A DNA stretch of 64,000 nucleotides from JBDIAG01 sp963835085 (GTDB lineage Bacteria > Actinomycetota > Actinomycetes > Actinomycetales > CAWJMD01), in contig CAWIED010000001.1 of NCBI GenBank assembly GCA_963835085.1, positions 992,001 through 1,056,000 of the forward strand, in the 5' to 3' direction. Positions 16,988 to 26,788 of the stretch are shown piece by piece. The notes beneath the pieces were generated by a model, which was not told the origin of the DNA, searched no databases, and saw nothing but the letters and a program-made list of their open reading frames with translations. The position numbers and the translations under genes were made by a program. Each line of letters starts with the position of its first letter. Within the stretch, counting starts at the first letter, position 1.

Positions 16988-17731
16988 TTACCTGCCGCGC
17001 ACGTCCACGATGACCACGGTGACGTTGTCGCTGCCTCCGGCCTCCAATGCTGCCTGCACGAGTGCGTCGGCTGCCTCATCGAGATCGCTGATGCCGAGCA
17101 ACAGTGCGATCTCCCGATCGTCGAGTTCGGCGTTGAGACCGTCGGAGCACAGCAGAAGCCGTCCGCTCGTAGAGATCGACACGATCTGGGGCTCTTCGAT
17201 TCGTGGATCGTCGGCGATCAGGGCCCGAGTCAACATGAACTGGCCTGGATGAGTGCGGGCCTCTTCCGCGGTGATCGCTCCTGCAGCCAACAGCTCCTCG
17301 GCGAGGTTGTCGTCACGTGTCAGTTGTCGCAGTCGTCCGTCGCTCAGCCAATAGGCACGGGAATCGCCAACACTGCCTACATGCACATTTCCAGACGCAT
17401 CGGCATACGCGACAACCAGAGTCGACCCCATTGCTCGTGCCCCCGGAGAGCCGGCCCCTGCGGCGCGGATCGCGTCGTGCGCGCGGGCGAAGGCCTCGTT
17501 CAGCACCGCCCGGGGCGACGCGTCGGTCAGCTCTTCGGGCAGCGCTTCCAATGCGGCCTTCGTAGCGGCCGCGGAGGCGATCTCGCCGCCCGCGTGCCCG
17601 CCCAAGCCATCGGCCACGATCCAGCGGTCTGGCAGACAGGCGAACGCGTCTTCGTTGCCCTTTCGGACGCGGCCGACGTCGCTGCGGCCAACGGCGGGCC
17701 ATCTCGACCCGGACGTAGGGGTGCTGGTCAT
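16988..17731 (-). CDS. PP2C-family serine/threonine protein phosphatase
   Basis: A 247-residue metal-dependent phosphatase. Metal-binding acidic motifs are in place: RKGNEDAF, VADGLGGHAGGE, VGDSRAYWL, LLLCSDGLNAEL and GGSDNVTVV. It lacks the membrane segment of mycobacterial PstP and is predicted to be a soluble catalytic domain. MTSTPTSG at 17731 is preferred over a start 99 bp upstream because homology begins just after it. No partner kinase gene is in the window. Confidence 0.88.
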   Translation of the reverse strand: MTSTPTSGSRWPAVGRSDVGRVRKGNEDAFACLPDRWIVADGLGGHAGGEIASAAATKAALEALPEELTDASPRAVLNEAFARAHDAIRAAGAGSPGARAMGSTLVVAYADASGNVHVGSVGDSRAYWLSDGRLRQLTRDDNLAEELLAAGAITAEEARTHPGQFMLTRALIADDPRIEEPQIVSISTSGRLLLCSDGLNAELDDREIALLLGISDLDEAADALVQAALEAGGSDNVTVVIVDVRGR

Positions 17732-18007
17732 CACCCCAGTCTGGCCCGTAGCCGGTGACGTCGGGAAGCAGATGCCGCCGCACCACCCGGTTACCTCACC
17801 TGAAAAGCGGTCAGATTGCTCGCGAATCACAGGCGAACACCTCTCAAGGCCGCGACGTTCTCGGCCGAAGCAACAAAGTGAACGGGCCGCCCCTCATCCG
17901 GGCTTCGCCGTCTCGATGGGCGGCTCGCCTGGGTCGGGGGACCAGGCGAGCTCGCCATTTGTGCCTTCCGCAACCCGGCCTTACCGTAGATGGTGGAGGG
18001 AGGCAAG

Positions 18008-18472
18008 ATGCTCTGGATCACTGAACACGCGGGGCTCGCGTGGATGGCGACCGCGCTCCTCCTCGCGGTGCTCGAGGTGCTCACGCTCGATCTGTTCTTC
18101 ATCATGCTCGCCGGGGGCGCGGCAGCAGCCGCGGTCACGGCGTGGCTGGGTGGCTCACCCATCGTCACCGTCGCCGTCGCTGCGGTGGTCGCTCTGCTGC
18201 TCATCGTCGTGTTGCGTCCCCTTCTGCTCGACCGGGTCGGCAAGACACCGCACCGGCAGACGGGCGCGGCAGCGCTGGTGGGCCAGGCTGGGCGGGTCGT
18301 CGAGACGGTGTCGTCCCACGGCGGGCTCGTGAAGATCGGTGGCGAGACGTGGAGTGCTCGTACCGAGGACGGCAGCTACCTACCCGTTGGCGCGGGGGCT
18401 GTCGTTGTCCGCATCGAGGGTGCTACCGCGGTGCTGGCTGCGCGGCGCGAAGCGGTCGAGGCAGATAATTAG
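18008..18472 (+). CDS. NfeD-family membrane protein
   Basis: A 154-residue protein with three hydrophobic segments (about 9-28, 31-50 and 54-76) and a C-terminal OB-fold domain (GAAALVGQAGRVVETV ... GETWSARTEDGSYLPVGAGAVVVRIEGATAVL). NfeD proteins act with SPFH proteins in membrane quality control, and the next gene encodes one. ATG 18008 is preferred to ATG 17990 because GGAGGGAGG lies between them. Confidence 0.88.
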   Translation: MLWITEHAGLAWMATALLLAVLEVLTLDLFFIMLAGGAAAAAVTAWLGGSPIVTVAVAAVVALLLIVVLRPLLLDRVGKTPHRQTGAAALVGQAGRVVETVSSHGGLVKIGGETWSARTEDGSYLPVGAGAVVVRIEGATAVLAARREAVEADN

Positions 18473-18528
18473 GAGTCTCCGGGCTAGGGTGAACTCGTCT
18501 CGACAGCCGGGGCCGGGCCAGGAAGTCG

Positions 18529-19611
18529 GTGGTTAGTGTGGGTGGAATCCTCGTCACAGTCGTGTTGGCGCTCATCCTCATCTTCGTCATAGTCGTCGTG
18601 ATCCGCACGATCCGCATTGTCCGGCAGGCGGAGGCGGTCATCGTCGAACGACTTGGTCGCTACAGCCGCACGCTGGACGCGGGATTGCATTTTCTCGTCC
18701 CGTTCATCGACAGGGGCAGGGTGTCGGTGGATCTGCGTGAGCAGGTCGTCTCATTCCCCCCGCAACCGGTCATCACCTCCGACAACCTCGTTGTCAGCAT
18801 CGACACCGTCATCTACTTCCAGGTGACCGACCCGATGGCGGCCGTCTACGAGATCGCCGACTACATCAAGGCGATCGAGCAGCTCACGGTCACCACCCTG
18901 CGTAACGTCATCGGTTCTCTCGACCTCGAGCAGACCCTCACCAGCCGCGACCAGATCAACGCTCGGCTGCGGGGCGGCCTGGACGAGGCCACCGGCAAGT
19001 GGGGCATCAGGGTCAACCGCGTGGAGCTCAAGGCCATCGACCCGCCAGCCTCTGTGCAGGATTCCATGGAGAAGCAGATGCGCGCCGAACGTGACCGGCG
19101 TGCGGCGATCCTCACCGCTGAGGGTTTCAAGCAGTCTCAGATCCTGACCGCCGAGGGCGAGAAGCAGAGTGCCATTCTGCGCGCCGAAGGTCAGGCTCAA
19201 GCCGCCATCCTGAACGCACAAGGTGAGGCTCGCGCCATCGCGCAGGTCTTCGACGCCATCCATGCCGGTAATCCCGACCAGGGCCTCTTGGCCTATCAGT
19301 ACCTGCAAATGCTGCCGCAGATCGCCAAGGGCGACGCCAACAAGGTGTGGATCGTCCCGAGCGAGATCGGTGACGCGCTGAAAGGCCTGGGGCAGGTCGT
19401 GGGCTCGATGGTTCCCGGCGGCGGCGGGTCGACGCCGCGTCCCAACACCCCGGGCCCGCGCGTCGATTTCGAGACCCCCGTCCTCAAGGATCCTGGCGAG
19501 GCCCTCGCTGAGGCTCGGCGTGCTGCAGGCGGCGCCAGCCGGGAAGCGGCCGGCGAATCCCAACGATTCGGCGGTGGGTTCGGTGGCGACAGCGGTCTCG
19601 ATCCACGCTGA
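18529..19611 (+). CDS. SPFH/band-7 (stomatin-like) membrane protein
   Basis: A 360-residue protein with an N-terminal membrane anchor (about 5-27, GILVTVVLALILIFVIVVVI), an SPFH domain (QAEAVIVERLGRYSRTLDAGLHFLVPF ... RVELKAIDPPASVQDSM) and an Ala/Glu-rich coiled region (AEGFKQSQILTAEGEKQSAIL). The tail is Gly/Pro-rich and disordered. The 57-bp gap after nfeD makes a functional pair. GTG 18529 (close to AGGAAG) or GTG 18538 may start translation. A short tandem repeat begins at its stop codon. Confidence 0.92.
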   Translation: MVSVGGILVTVVLALILIFVIVVVIRTIRIVRQAEAVIVERLGRYSRTLDAGLHFLVPFIDRGRVSVDLREQVVSFPPQPVITSDNLVVSIDTVIYFQVTDPMAAVYEIADYIKAIEQLTVTTLRNVIGSLDLEQTLTSRDQINARLRGGLDEATGKWGIRVNRVELKAIDPPASVQDSMEKQMRAERDRRAAILTAEGFKQSQILTAEGEKQSAILRAEGQAQAAILNAQGEARAIAQVFDAIHAGNPDQGLLAYQYLQMLPQIAKGDANKVWIVPSEIGDALKGLGQVVGSMVPGGGGSTPRPNTPGPRVDFETPVLKDPGEALAEARRAAGGASREAAGESQRFGGGFGGDSGLDPR

Positions 19612-19657
19612 ATCTGATCTCTGCCGAATCTGACCCAGGCCGAATCTGACCCGCTGA
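19610..19657. repeat. Three 16-bp tandem repeats at a convergent gene junction
   Basis: GAATCTGATCTCTGCC (19610-19625), GAATCTGACCCAGGCC (19626-19641) and GAATCTGACCCGCTGA (19642-19657) are head-to-tail. The first overlaps the stop codon of the SPFH gene; the last ends six bases before the opposing gene's stop. Confidence 0.85.
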
Positions 19658-19662
19658 ACCGT

Positions 19663-20295
19663 CTATTCAAACCGGCTCACGTCACCGGCTCCTACCCGGG
19701 CGACGATGGGCTCACCACTGGACAGGTCGATCACGGTGGTCGGCTCGGTGGAGACTCCTACGCCGTCGGGCGCTGAGTCGATGACCATGTCGACCACATG
19801 ATCGAGTTCCTCTTCGACCTCCCAGCCGACGCCCATCGCCTCGGTGCCGCCCGGCAGGATCAGTGTGGACGACAACAACGGCTCGCCGAGTTCCTCCAGC
19901 AGGGCGTTCACGAGTGCAGATCCGGGAATCCGGACGCCGACCGTCTTCTTCTTGGGATGCAGCATGCGCCGCGGCACCTCCGACGTGGCCTGCAGAATGA
20001 ACGTGTAGGGCCCAGGCGTCAGCGACTTGATCAAGCGAAACGCTGCATTTCCCAGCACAACAAACTGGCCGAGTTGAGCGAAGTCGGCACACACGAGGGT
20101 GAAATGATGCCGGTCATCGAGGTGCCGGATCCGCCGGATCCGGTCGAGACCCTCCTTGTTGCCTAGCGTGCAGCCCAAGGCGTACCCCGAATCGGTCGGG
20201 TAGGCCACAAGCTCTCCGTCGCGCAGGCGGCCTACCACCTGAGTGACGAGCCGTGGCTGCGGATCTACCGGATGAATGTCGACGTAGGTGGCCAT
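19663..20295 (-). CDS. Sua5/YciO/YrdC-family protein (threonylcarbamoyl-AMP synthase-like)
   Basis: A 210-residue protein with the YrdC fold: AYPTDSGYALGCTLGNKEGLDRIRRIR at the N-terminus, LTPGPYTFIL, and the KKKTVGVRIP segment that lines the substrate cleft. True TsaC/Sua5 makes the t6A37 precursor on tRNA. Details such as SGYAL and the KTVGVR context look closest to the YciO branch, whose activity is weak or different. The ATG at 20295 is the natural start. Confidence 0.82.
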   Translation of the reverse strand: MATYVDIHPVDPQPRLVTQVVGRLRDGELVAYPTDSGYALGCTLGNKEGLDRIRRIRHLDDRHHFTLVCADFAQLGQFVVLGNAAFRLIKSLTPGPYTFILQATSEVPRRMLHPKKKTVGVRIPGSALVNALLEELGEPLLSSTLILPGGTEAMGVGWEVEEELDHVVDMVIDSAPDGVGVSTEPTTVIDLSSGEPIVARVGAGDVSRFE

Positions 20296-20349
20296 CGACT
20301 CACTCTAGAAGGGCGGCTCACCAACGTCGTGTGAAGTGGCGAGACTGGC

Positions 20350-20865
20350 ATGCCGACGGGTGGTCAAGGCCGGGTGGCGTTGTCGGACCTCTATGGCAAG
20401 GTGTTCGGCATGGCTGATCCAGACCCGCAAGCAGGGCCCGACCTTCGCCAGGTGCACGTCACCCGGCTCGAGACGGGGGTGTACGAGGCGCGCAACGCGC
20501 GCGGTGGCACCCTGCGCTTCGGCAGTAGGGCAGGCGACGACTTCTCACCCGTCGAACTCCTCCTGGCCGCGTTGGCCGGTTGCTCCGCGGTAGATATCGA
20601 CGTGGTAACCGCACGGCGCACCGAGCCGACCCGGTTCGACGTCACTGCCTCGGCCGAGGTGGTGCACGCCGCTGACGGCAACCGGCTGGCGGATATCGCG
20701 GTGCGGTTCGACCTTGGCTTTCCTGAGGGTGCTGCGGGAGACGCTGCTCGTAAGGTGGTACCGGCAGCGGCAAGAGCCAGCCACGACCGCAGTTGCACAG
20801 TAAGCCGCACCATCGAGCGGGGTGTGCCGGTAGAGATGTCGGTCGATCCCGACATGCACGGCTGA
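20350..20865 (+). CDS. OsmC-family peroxiredoxin-like protein
   Basis: A 171-residue OsmC/Ohr-fold protein. The two redox cysteines are in SPVELLLAALAGCSAVDIDVV-type context (LLAALAGCSAV) and in SHDRSCTVSRTI. OsmC proteins reduce organic hydroperoxides using dithiols; here the substrate is unknown. The outer ATG 20350 has little ribosome-site support. An internal ATG at 20410 (MADPDP) is preceded by AAGGTG and may be the real start. Confidence 0.83.
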   Translation: MPTGGQGRVALSDLYGKVFGMADPDPQAGPDLRQVHVTRLETGVYEARNARGGTLRFGSRAGDDFSPVELLLAALAGCSAVDIDVVTARRTEPTRFDVTASAEVVHAADGNRLADIAVRFDLGFPEGAAGDAARKVVPAAARASHDRSCTVSRTIERGVPVEMSVDPDMHG

Positions 20866-21000
20866 ACGTCGGAGCGGGCGGCTGGGGGTCGGCTCGGATG
20901 AGTTAGTCCGGCCGCGGTGTGTCAGGGTGTGGCGTGCCCCCGGGGTGGGCAGAGAGCCATAAGGTGTGGGTCGGGCACGGCCTAGGTCAGGAGGACGAGG

Positions 21001-24000
21001 GTGTTCGAGCGGGTGGCGATCGTCAACCGCGGCGAGGCAGCGATGCGGCTGATCCACGCCGTGCGCGAACTGTCGGCCGAGACGGGGCGCAAGATCGAGG
21101 TCATCGCGCTGCACGTGGAGGCTGAGCGCGGTGCACGGTTCGTGCGTGAGGCAGACGTGGCCTACGACCTCGGCCCTGCCTCGAATCGACCGTACCTCGA
21201 CCTGGCCGTCTTGGAGCGCGCTCTCATCGAGACAGGCGCCGACGCTGCCTGGGTCGGCTGGGGCTTCGTGGCCGAAGATCCACGCTTCGCGGAGCTCTGC
21301 GATCGCATCGGTGTCACGTTCGTCGGCCCAAGCCCCGAGGCGATGCGCCAGCTCGGAGACAAGATCGGCTCCAAGCTGCTGGCCGAGGAGACCGGTGTGC
21401 CTGTCGCGCCATGGAGCGGCGGCGCGGTCGACACGCTCGATGAGGCGCTCGCCGCCGCGGCTCGCGTCGGCTACCCGCTGATGCTGAAGGCCACCGCGGG
21501 GGGTGGCGGCCGCGGCATTCGTGTGGTCAATAGCGACGACGACCTGAAGGCCGTCTATCAGCTCACGCGCGACGAGGCCGAGCGTTCGTTCGGCAACCCC
21601 ACGGTCTTCCTGGAAAGCCTCGTCACCGGTGCGCGCCACGTCGAGGTGCAGGTCATCGCCGATTCCCACGGCACCGCCTGGGCGCTGGGTGTGCGCGACT
21701 GCAGTGTGCAGCGTCGTAACCAGAAGGTCATCGAGGAGTCTGCGTCCCCCGTTCTCGATGCCGCCTCACGACAGCAGTTGCTCGAATCCGCCGAGCGACT
21801 CGCTTTGCGGGTCGGCTACTGCGGGGCGGCCACCGTCGAGTTCCTCTTTCACCCAGGCACGGGCACGCTCGCCTATCTCGAGGTCAACACCCGGCTTCAG
21901 GTGGAGCACCCCGTCACCGAACTCGTCACGGGGTTCGACCTGGTCAAAGCCCAACTGCACGTGGCCTCCGGGGGCCGCCTCAGCGGCCCGCGTCCCATCG
22001 AGCAGGGACATGCCGTCGAAGCGCGCCTCAACGCAGAAGATCCCGATCGAGACTTCGCGCCCGCCCCGGGCAGAGTCGCAGTGCTCGACCTGCCGTCCGG
22101 GCCGGGCGTACGCGTCGACACGGGGTTGGCCGAGGGCGACACCATCCCGGCCGATTTCGACTCTATGGTCGCCAAGATCATCGGCTACGGACGCAACCGC
22201 GACGAGGCGCTGGCCAGGCTACGCCGTGCTCTGTCAGACACCCATGTGGTGATCGAGGGCGGGGCCACCAACAAGAGCTTCGCCATCGACCTGCTCGCCC
22301 AGCCCGAGGTGCTCGATGGCAGCGCCGATACCGGCTGGATCGACCGGGTGCGGGCCCAGGGTGGGCTGGTCAACAATCGGCACGCCGGCACGGCTCTTGT
22401 GGCAGCCGCCATCGTCTCGTATGAAGAGGCCGAACGGGTTGAACTGCAACGCTTTCTGACCACTGCCTACGGTGGCCGGCCGCAGGCCAGCCACAGCCTG
22501 AGCCGCAAGTTCGATCTCAAGATCTCTGGCGGTGTGCACACGGTGCAGGTGGCCCAGGTTGCCCCCGACCGCTATCGGGTGCGGGTAGACGAGCGGGCGG
22601 CGCTCGACGCGGTGGTGGAGCGTCGCGACGCCTACCGGCTGCGGCTCTCGGTCAACGGAGAGTCGTTCCGGGTGCTCGTGGCGACCCACCCGCCCACGCT
22701 GTTCGTCGAGGTCGACGACACCACGCATCGGGTCTCCCAGGACGAGGGCGGTGTCGTGCGCTCGCCCGCGCCTGCCCTCGTGGTGGCTCTTCCCGTATCG
22801 GTGGGCGCCCACGTCAGCGCGGGTGAGACCGTGGTCGTCCTGGAGTCGATGAAGATGGAGACCTCACTGCCCTCGCCATCGGCGGGGCGGGTCAAGGAGG
22901 TCTTGGTGGCCGTGGGCCACCAGGTGGAGGCCGGTGCCCCCCTCGTGCGGGTCGAGCCACTGCCCGACGAGACGGAGGAGCCCGCCTCGGCCCCCATGGC
23001 CGACCTCGATCTGCCCGCCGCCCCGCACGCTACGGCGGATCCACACGAACGGGTACTCGAATCGCTGGCCGAACTCGACGGCCTGTTGCTGGGCTTCGAT
23101 GTGCCGGGTGCGCTCGAGGCGGAGACGCTGTCGGAGTATCGACGCGCTCGCGCCGGGCTGTCAGCCGGTTCGCTGGACGCCTTGGCGCGTGAGATCGATC
23201 TCGTCACGAGCTTCACCGACATCACGGAGTTGTCTCGCAACAAGCCCGACGGGGACGACCTGGCCGACGAGCGGGTGCACTCGGCGCGCGAGTACTTCCA
23301 CGCGTATCTGCGCAGTCTCGACCCGGCCCGCGAGAATTTGCCGGGCAGTTTCTCGCGCCGCCTCGAACGGGCCCTGGCGCACTACGCCGTGCACAACCTC
23401 GATCGCACCCCGAGCCTCGAAGAAGCAGTCTTCCGAATCTTTCTCGCCTTGCAGCAGACGGCCTCTCATCAGCGCGCCGTCACCGCCGTGCTCCAGAACT
23501 GGCTGACCGATCCGGTGCCCACGGGCCCGCTCGCGACCCGCGCACAGGGCGTGCTCGAAGAACTCGTCATCGCCGCCCAGGTGCGTCATCCCGCGCTAGG
23601 CGATCTCGCGCGCAGCGTACGGTTCAGATGGTTCGAAGAGCCCATGGTGGCGCGCAACCGCGCCGAGGTGCTTGAAGTGGCACGCCAGGATGTCGAGGCT
23701 CTGGCCGCCCGCCCCAACGGAGCCGATCACGCAGAGCGCATCGACCGGCTCGTGCGCATTCCGGAGCAGATCGTCGGCTTTCTGGCGGCTCGCATCGAGA
23801 ACGGCATTCCCGCCTACGATCCGATGCTCGAGGTTCTGCTCAGACGGCACTACGGCGAGCACGGTCTCGGCCCGGTCGAGGTGAGTGAGCGAGGCGGCCA
23901 TCCCTTCGTCGTGGGCGACTACACCCTCGACGGGGAGCCCTGCCGGGTCATCTCCTGCGAGGCCCGCTACGCCGACCTGCAGCCAGGCACACCCTTCGTC

Positions 24001-26523
24001 ACAGCCCTCGAGGAGTTGCTGGGCGCGGGCGAGCTCGCGGGCCGAGAAGTGGCCGTCGACTGCTACCTCTATTGGCCCGACGTACCCAACGACCTGGCCG
24101 ACATCGTCATGGCGTCGTCACGGCTGCTCAACGGTGTACCGATCACGCGTTACCCGCGCCGATTCATGCTCGGGGTTGTGCCGGGCGAGGGCAAATCGGT
24201 TGTGTACGTGACGTTTCGGCCTGAACGCCACCACGCCGAAGTGCCTGATCCCACTGCCGGTGTGGTCGAAGACGAACTGATCCGCGGCGTGCATCCCATG
24301 GTCGCCCGTCGCCTCGATCTCTGGCGCCTGCGCAACTTCGACGTCACACGTCTGGATGCCGCCGACGACGTCCTGCTCTACTACTGTGTCGCGCACGGGA
24401 ATCCCGACGATCAGCGTCTCGTGGCGCTGGCCCAGATCCGCGAGCTGACGGTGCTTCGCGATTCCGACGGCCGCCTGGTCGGTCTGCCTCAGATTCAGCG
24501 GGCGGTGTCCCGCTGCAGTGAATCCATTCGCCGGGCTCGAAGCGCGTTCGGCAGTAGAGGCCTGCGGCTCGACCACAATCACGTGTGGTTGCAGGTGTGG
24601 CCGGTGGTCGACGTTCCGGTCACCGAGCTCACCGGGCTTCGGCACACGATCAGCCCGCTCACGGCTGGCCGAGGGATGCACGAGGTGGTTGCGCAGGGCC
24701 GGGTGAAGGGCCCGGGTGGGCGGGTGCAGCCGGCCGCGATCAGGTTCACCCACCAGCCCGGGCACGGCATCGTCGCCGCGGTGCGCGGGCCGATGACCGA
24801 GCGTCTCGAGCCGCTCGACGGGTACGCCCAGAAGGTGCTGCGGGCCACCCGGCGGGGCAACGTCTACCCGTATGAGCTGCTCCCCGAGATTGCGGGTGAG
24901 GGCGGGTCATTCATCGAGTACGACCTCGACGACACGGGCACGCTGGTGCCGGTCGATCGCGGGCCGGGCCTCAACCGGGCAGGGGTCGTGGTGGGAGTGG
25001 CCAGCACGCCCACCGAACGCCACCCCGAGGGCTTGAAGCGACTGGTTCTGCTCGGTGATCCCACGAAAGCCCTTGGCGCTGTGGCAGAACCGGAGTGCGC
25101 GCGAGTCGTGGCAGCTCTCGATCTTGCGGCTGACATGGGCGTGAGCCTCGACTGGTACGCCCTGTCGGCAGGCGCCCGGATCTCCATGGACTCGGGCACC
25201 GAGAACATGGACTGGGTGGCTAAGGCGCTGCGCCGCATCATCGAGTTCACCCAGGCCGGCGGCGAGATCAACGTGGTGGTCGCCGGCATCAACGTCGGGG
25301 CGCAACCGTACTGGAACGCTGAGGCCACCATGCTCATGCACACCAAGGGTGTGCTGATCATGACTCCCGATTCGGCCATGGTGCTCACCGGAAAGCAGTC
25401 GCTCGACTTCTCCGGCGGCGTCTCTGCTGAAGACAACTTCGGCATCGGCGGCTACGACCGGGTGATGGGCCCCAACGGGCAGGCACAGTACTGGGCGCCA
25501 GATCTGCGGGCGGCCGTACAGATCCTTGCGCAGCATCACGAGCACGCCTACGTGGCGCCCGGCGAGTCCGGCCCGCGCCGCGCGTTGACCAACGACCCCT
25601 TCGACCGGGATGTTTGCGAGTATCCGCACGAGCATCCCGACAGCGACTTCACCACGATCGGCGACATCTTCTCCGCCACGGTCAACCCTGACCGCAAGAA
25701 GGCGTTCGACATGCGCACCCTCATGCGGGCCGTGGCCGACGCCGACCACCCGGTGTTGGAGCGGTGGGCCACCATGGCAGACGCTGACACCGCCATCGTG
25801 TTCGACGCGCACCTTGGTGGCCAGCCGGTGTGCATGCTCGGCATAGAGTCGAGACCTGTTGCGAGGCTGGGCTTTCCACCCAGCGACGGGCCGGATCTCT
25901 GGACTGCGGGAACGCTGTTTCCGCGGGCCTCGAAGAAGGCGGCGAGGGCAATCAACTCGGCGAGCGGTAGTCGTCCGCTGGTGGTGCTCGCCAACCTGTC
26001 GGGCTTTGACGGCTCGCCGGAGTCGATGCGCAATCTGCAGCTGGAATACGGTGCCGAGATCGGCCGGGCGGTGGTGAACTTCCAGGGTCCCATCGTGTTC
26101 TGCGTCGTCTCCCGCTACCACGGAGGCGCTTTCGTGGTGTTCTCCAAGCAGCTCAACGACTCGATGCGAGTGTTGGCGGTGGAGGGTTCGTTCGCTTCGG
26201 TGATCGGCGGCGCCCCAGCCGCAGCCGTTGTGTTCGCCTCCGAGGTCAACGCTCGCACCGACGCCGATCCCAGGGTCGAGCTACTCGAGGCCCAGGTGGG
26301 GGCGGCCCACGGTGCCCGGCGCGCTGAGCTGGTGTCGGAGCTCGAGGTGACCCGCGCTGCGGTACGCACGGAGCGCCTCGGCGAGGTGGCGGCTGAGTTC
26401 GACGGCATCCACGACATTGATCGCGCTGTACGGATGGGGTCGGTCGATGCGGTCATCTCCGCTTCGCACCTGCGGCCCCGGCTGATCGCCGAGGTCACGG
26501 AAGGCCTGGACCGTTCCCGGTAA
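21001..26523 (+). CDS. Single-chain multidomain biotin-dependent acyl-CoA carboxylase
   Basis: An 1840-residue enzyme joining all carboxylase parts. Biotin carboxylase lies at about 1-450 (VAIVNRGEAAMRL, the ATP-grasp loop TAGGGGRGIR and EVNTRLQVEHPVTE). The biotin carrier domain has VLESMKMETS with biotinyl Lys618. A middle segment (about 670-1080: YFHAYLRSLD ... YAVHNLDRTPSL) resembles the central region of eukaryotic ACC. The carboxyltransferase lies at about 1100-1760 (VVAGINVGAQPYWNAEA; NFQGPIVFCVVSRYHGGAFVVF). The substrate (acetyl-, propionyl- or longer acyl-CoA) is not readable. AGGAGG precedes GTG 21001. No separate beta or epsilon subunit lies nearby. Confidence 0.9.
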   Translation: MFERVAIVNRGEAAMRLIHAVRELSAETGRKIEVIALHVEAERGARFVREADVAYDLGPASNRPYLDLAVLERALIETGADAAWVGWGFVAEDPRFAELCDRIGVTFVGPSPEAMRQLGDKIGSKLLAEETGVPVAPWSGGAVDTLDEALAAAARVGYPLMLKATAGGGGRGIRVVNSDDDLKAVYQLTRDEAERSFGNPTVFLESLVTGARHVEVQVIADSHGTAWALGVRDCSVQRRNQKVIEESASPVLDAASRQQLLESAERLALRVGYCGAATVEFLFHPGTGTLAYLEVNTRLQVEHPVTELVTGFDLVKAQLHVASGGRLSGPRPIEQGHAVEARLNAEDPDRDFAPAPGRVAVLDLPSGPGVRVDTGLAEGDTIPADFDSMVAKIIGYGRNRDEALARLRRALSDTHVVIEGGATNKSFAIDLLAQPEVLDGSADTGWIDRVRAQGGLVNNRHAGTALVAAAIVSYEEAERVELQRFLTTAYGGRPQASHSLSRKFDLKISGGVHTVQVAQVAPDRYRVRVDERAALDAVVERRDAYRLRLSVNGESFRVLVATHPPTLFVEVDDTTHRVSQDEGGVVRSPAPALVVALPVSVGAHVSAGETVVVLESMKMETSLPSPSAGRVKEVLVAVGHQVEAGAPLVRVEPLPDETEEPASAPMADLDLPAAPHATADPHERVLESLAELDGLLLGFDVPGALEAETLSEYRRARAGLSAGSLDALAREIDLVTSFTDITELSRNKPDGDDLADERVHSAREYFHAYLRSLDPARENLPGSFSRRLERALAHYAVHNLDRTPSLEEAVFRIFLALQQTASHQRAVTAVLQNWLTDPVPTGPLATRAQGVLEELVIAAQVRHPALGDLARSVRFRWFEEPMVARNRAEVLEVARQDVEALAARPNGADHAERIDRLVRIPEQIVGFLAARIENGIPAYDPMLEVLLRRHYGEHGLGPVEVSERGGHPFVVGDYTLDGEPCRVISCEARYADLQPGTPFVTALEELLGAGELAGREVAVDCYLYWPDVPNDLADIVMASSRLLNGVPITRYPRRFMLGVVPGEGKSVVYVTFRPERHHAEVPDPTAGVVEDELIRGVHPMVARRLDLWRLRNFDVTRLDAADDVLLYYCVAHGNPDDQRLVALAQIRELTVLRDSDGRLVGLPQIQRAVSRCSESIRRARSAFGSRGLRLDHNHVWLQVWPVVDVPVTELTGLRHTISPLTAGRGMHEVVAQGRVKGPGGRVQPAAIRFTHQPGHGIVAAVRGPMTERLEPLDGYAQKVLRATRRGNVYPYELLPEIAGEGGSFIEYDLDDTGTLVPVDRGPGLNRAGVVVGVASTPTERHPEGLKRLVLLGDPTKALGAVAEPECARVVAALDLAADMGVSLDWYALSAGARISMDSGTENMDWVAKALRRIIEFTQAGGEINVVVAGINVGAQPYWNAEATMLMHTKGVLIMTPDSAMVLTGKQSLDFSGGVSAEDNFGIGGYDRVMGPNGQAQYWAPDLRAAVQILAQHHEHAYVAPGESGPRRALTNDPFDRDVCEYPHEHPDSDFTTIGDIFSATVNPDRKKAFDMRTLMRAVADADHPVLERWATMADADTAIVFDAHLGGQPVCMLGIESRPVARLGFPPSDGPDLWTAGTLFPRASKKAARAINSASGSRPLVVLANLSGFDGSPESMRNLQLEYGAEIGRAVVNFQGPIVFCVVSRYHGGAFVVFSKQLNDSMRVLAVEGSFASVIGGAPAAAVVFASEVNARTDADPRVELLEAQVGAAHGARRAELVSELEVTRAAVRTERLGEVAAEFDGIHDIDRAVRMGSVDAVISASHLRPRLIAEVTEGLDRSR

Positions 26524-26710
26524 GCGCTCACACACCCACCAAGACCTCTCGTCCTACGAAATCTGTTGTGGATGTCGCGCCTTCGCCAACTGGCCCAACA
26601 CGCGCTGAAGGGTTTGCCTCGACGGGCGTGGTTCTGACGTCGCCTGATGTGTTTGAGCGGCCTCAGACCAGCTGTCGGTGGTCTGCCCTAGGTTCTGGGG
26701 TGGAGGCGAG

Positions 26711-26788
26711 ATGGCGATGGCCCAGATTGTGAAGGTGGCGATAGTGCCTATGGCACCGGTGCTGGTGATGGCGCGGGTGTCTGCGTGA
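26711..26788 (+). CDS. Possible 25-codon leader peptide coupled to recC
   Basis: ATG 26711 follows GGAGG (close spacing) and opens a hydrophobic 25-residue peptide, MAMAQIVKVAIVPMAPVLVM followed by ARVSA. Its TGA stop (26786-26788) overlaps the recC GTG start (26785-26787). The arrangement suggests translational coupling of recC to a leader. It could be chance; there is no homology to support it. Confidence 0.3.
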   Translation: MAMAQIVKVAIVPMAPVLVMARVSA

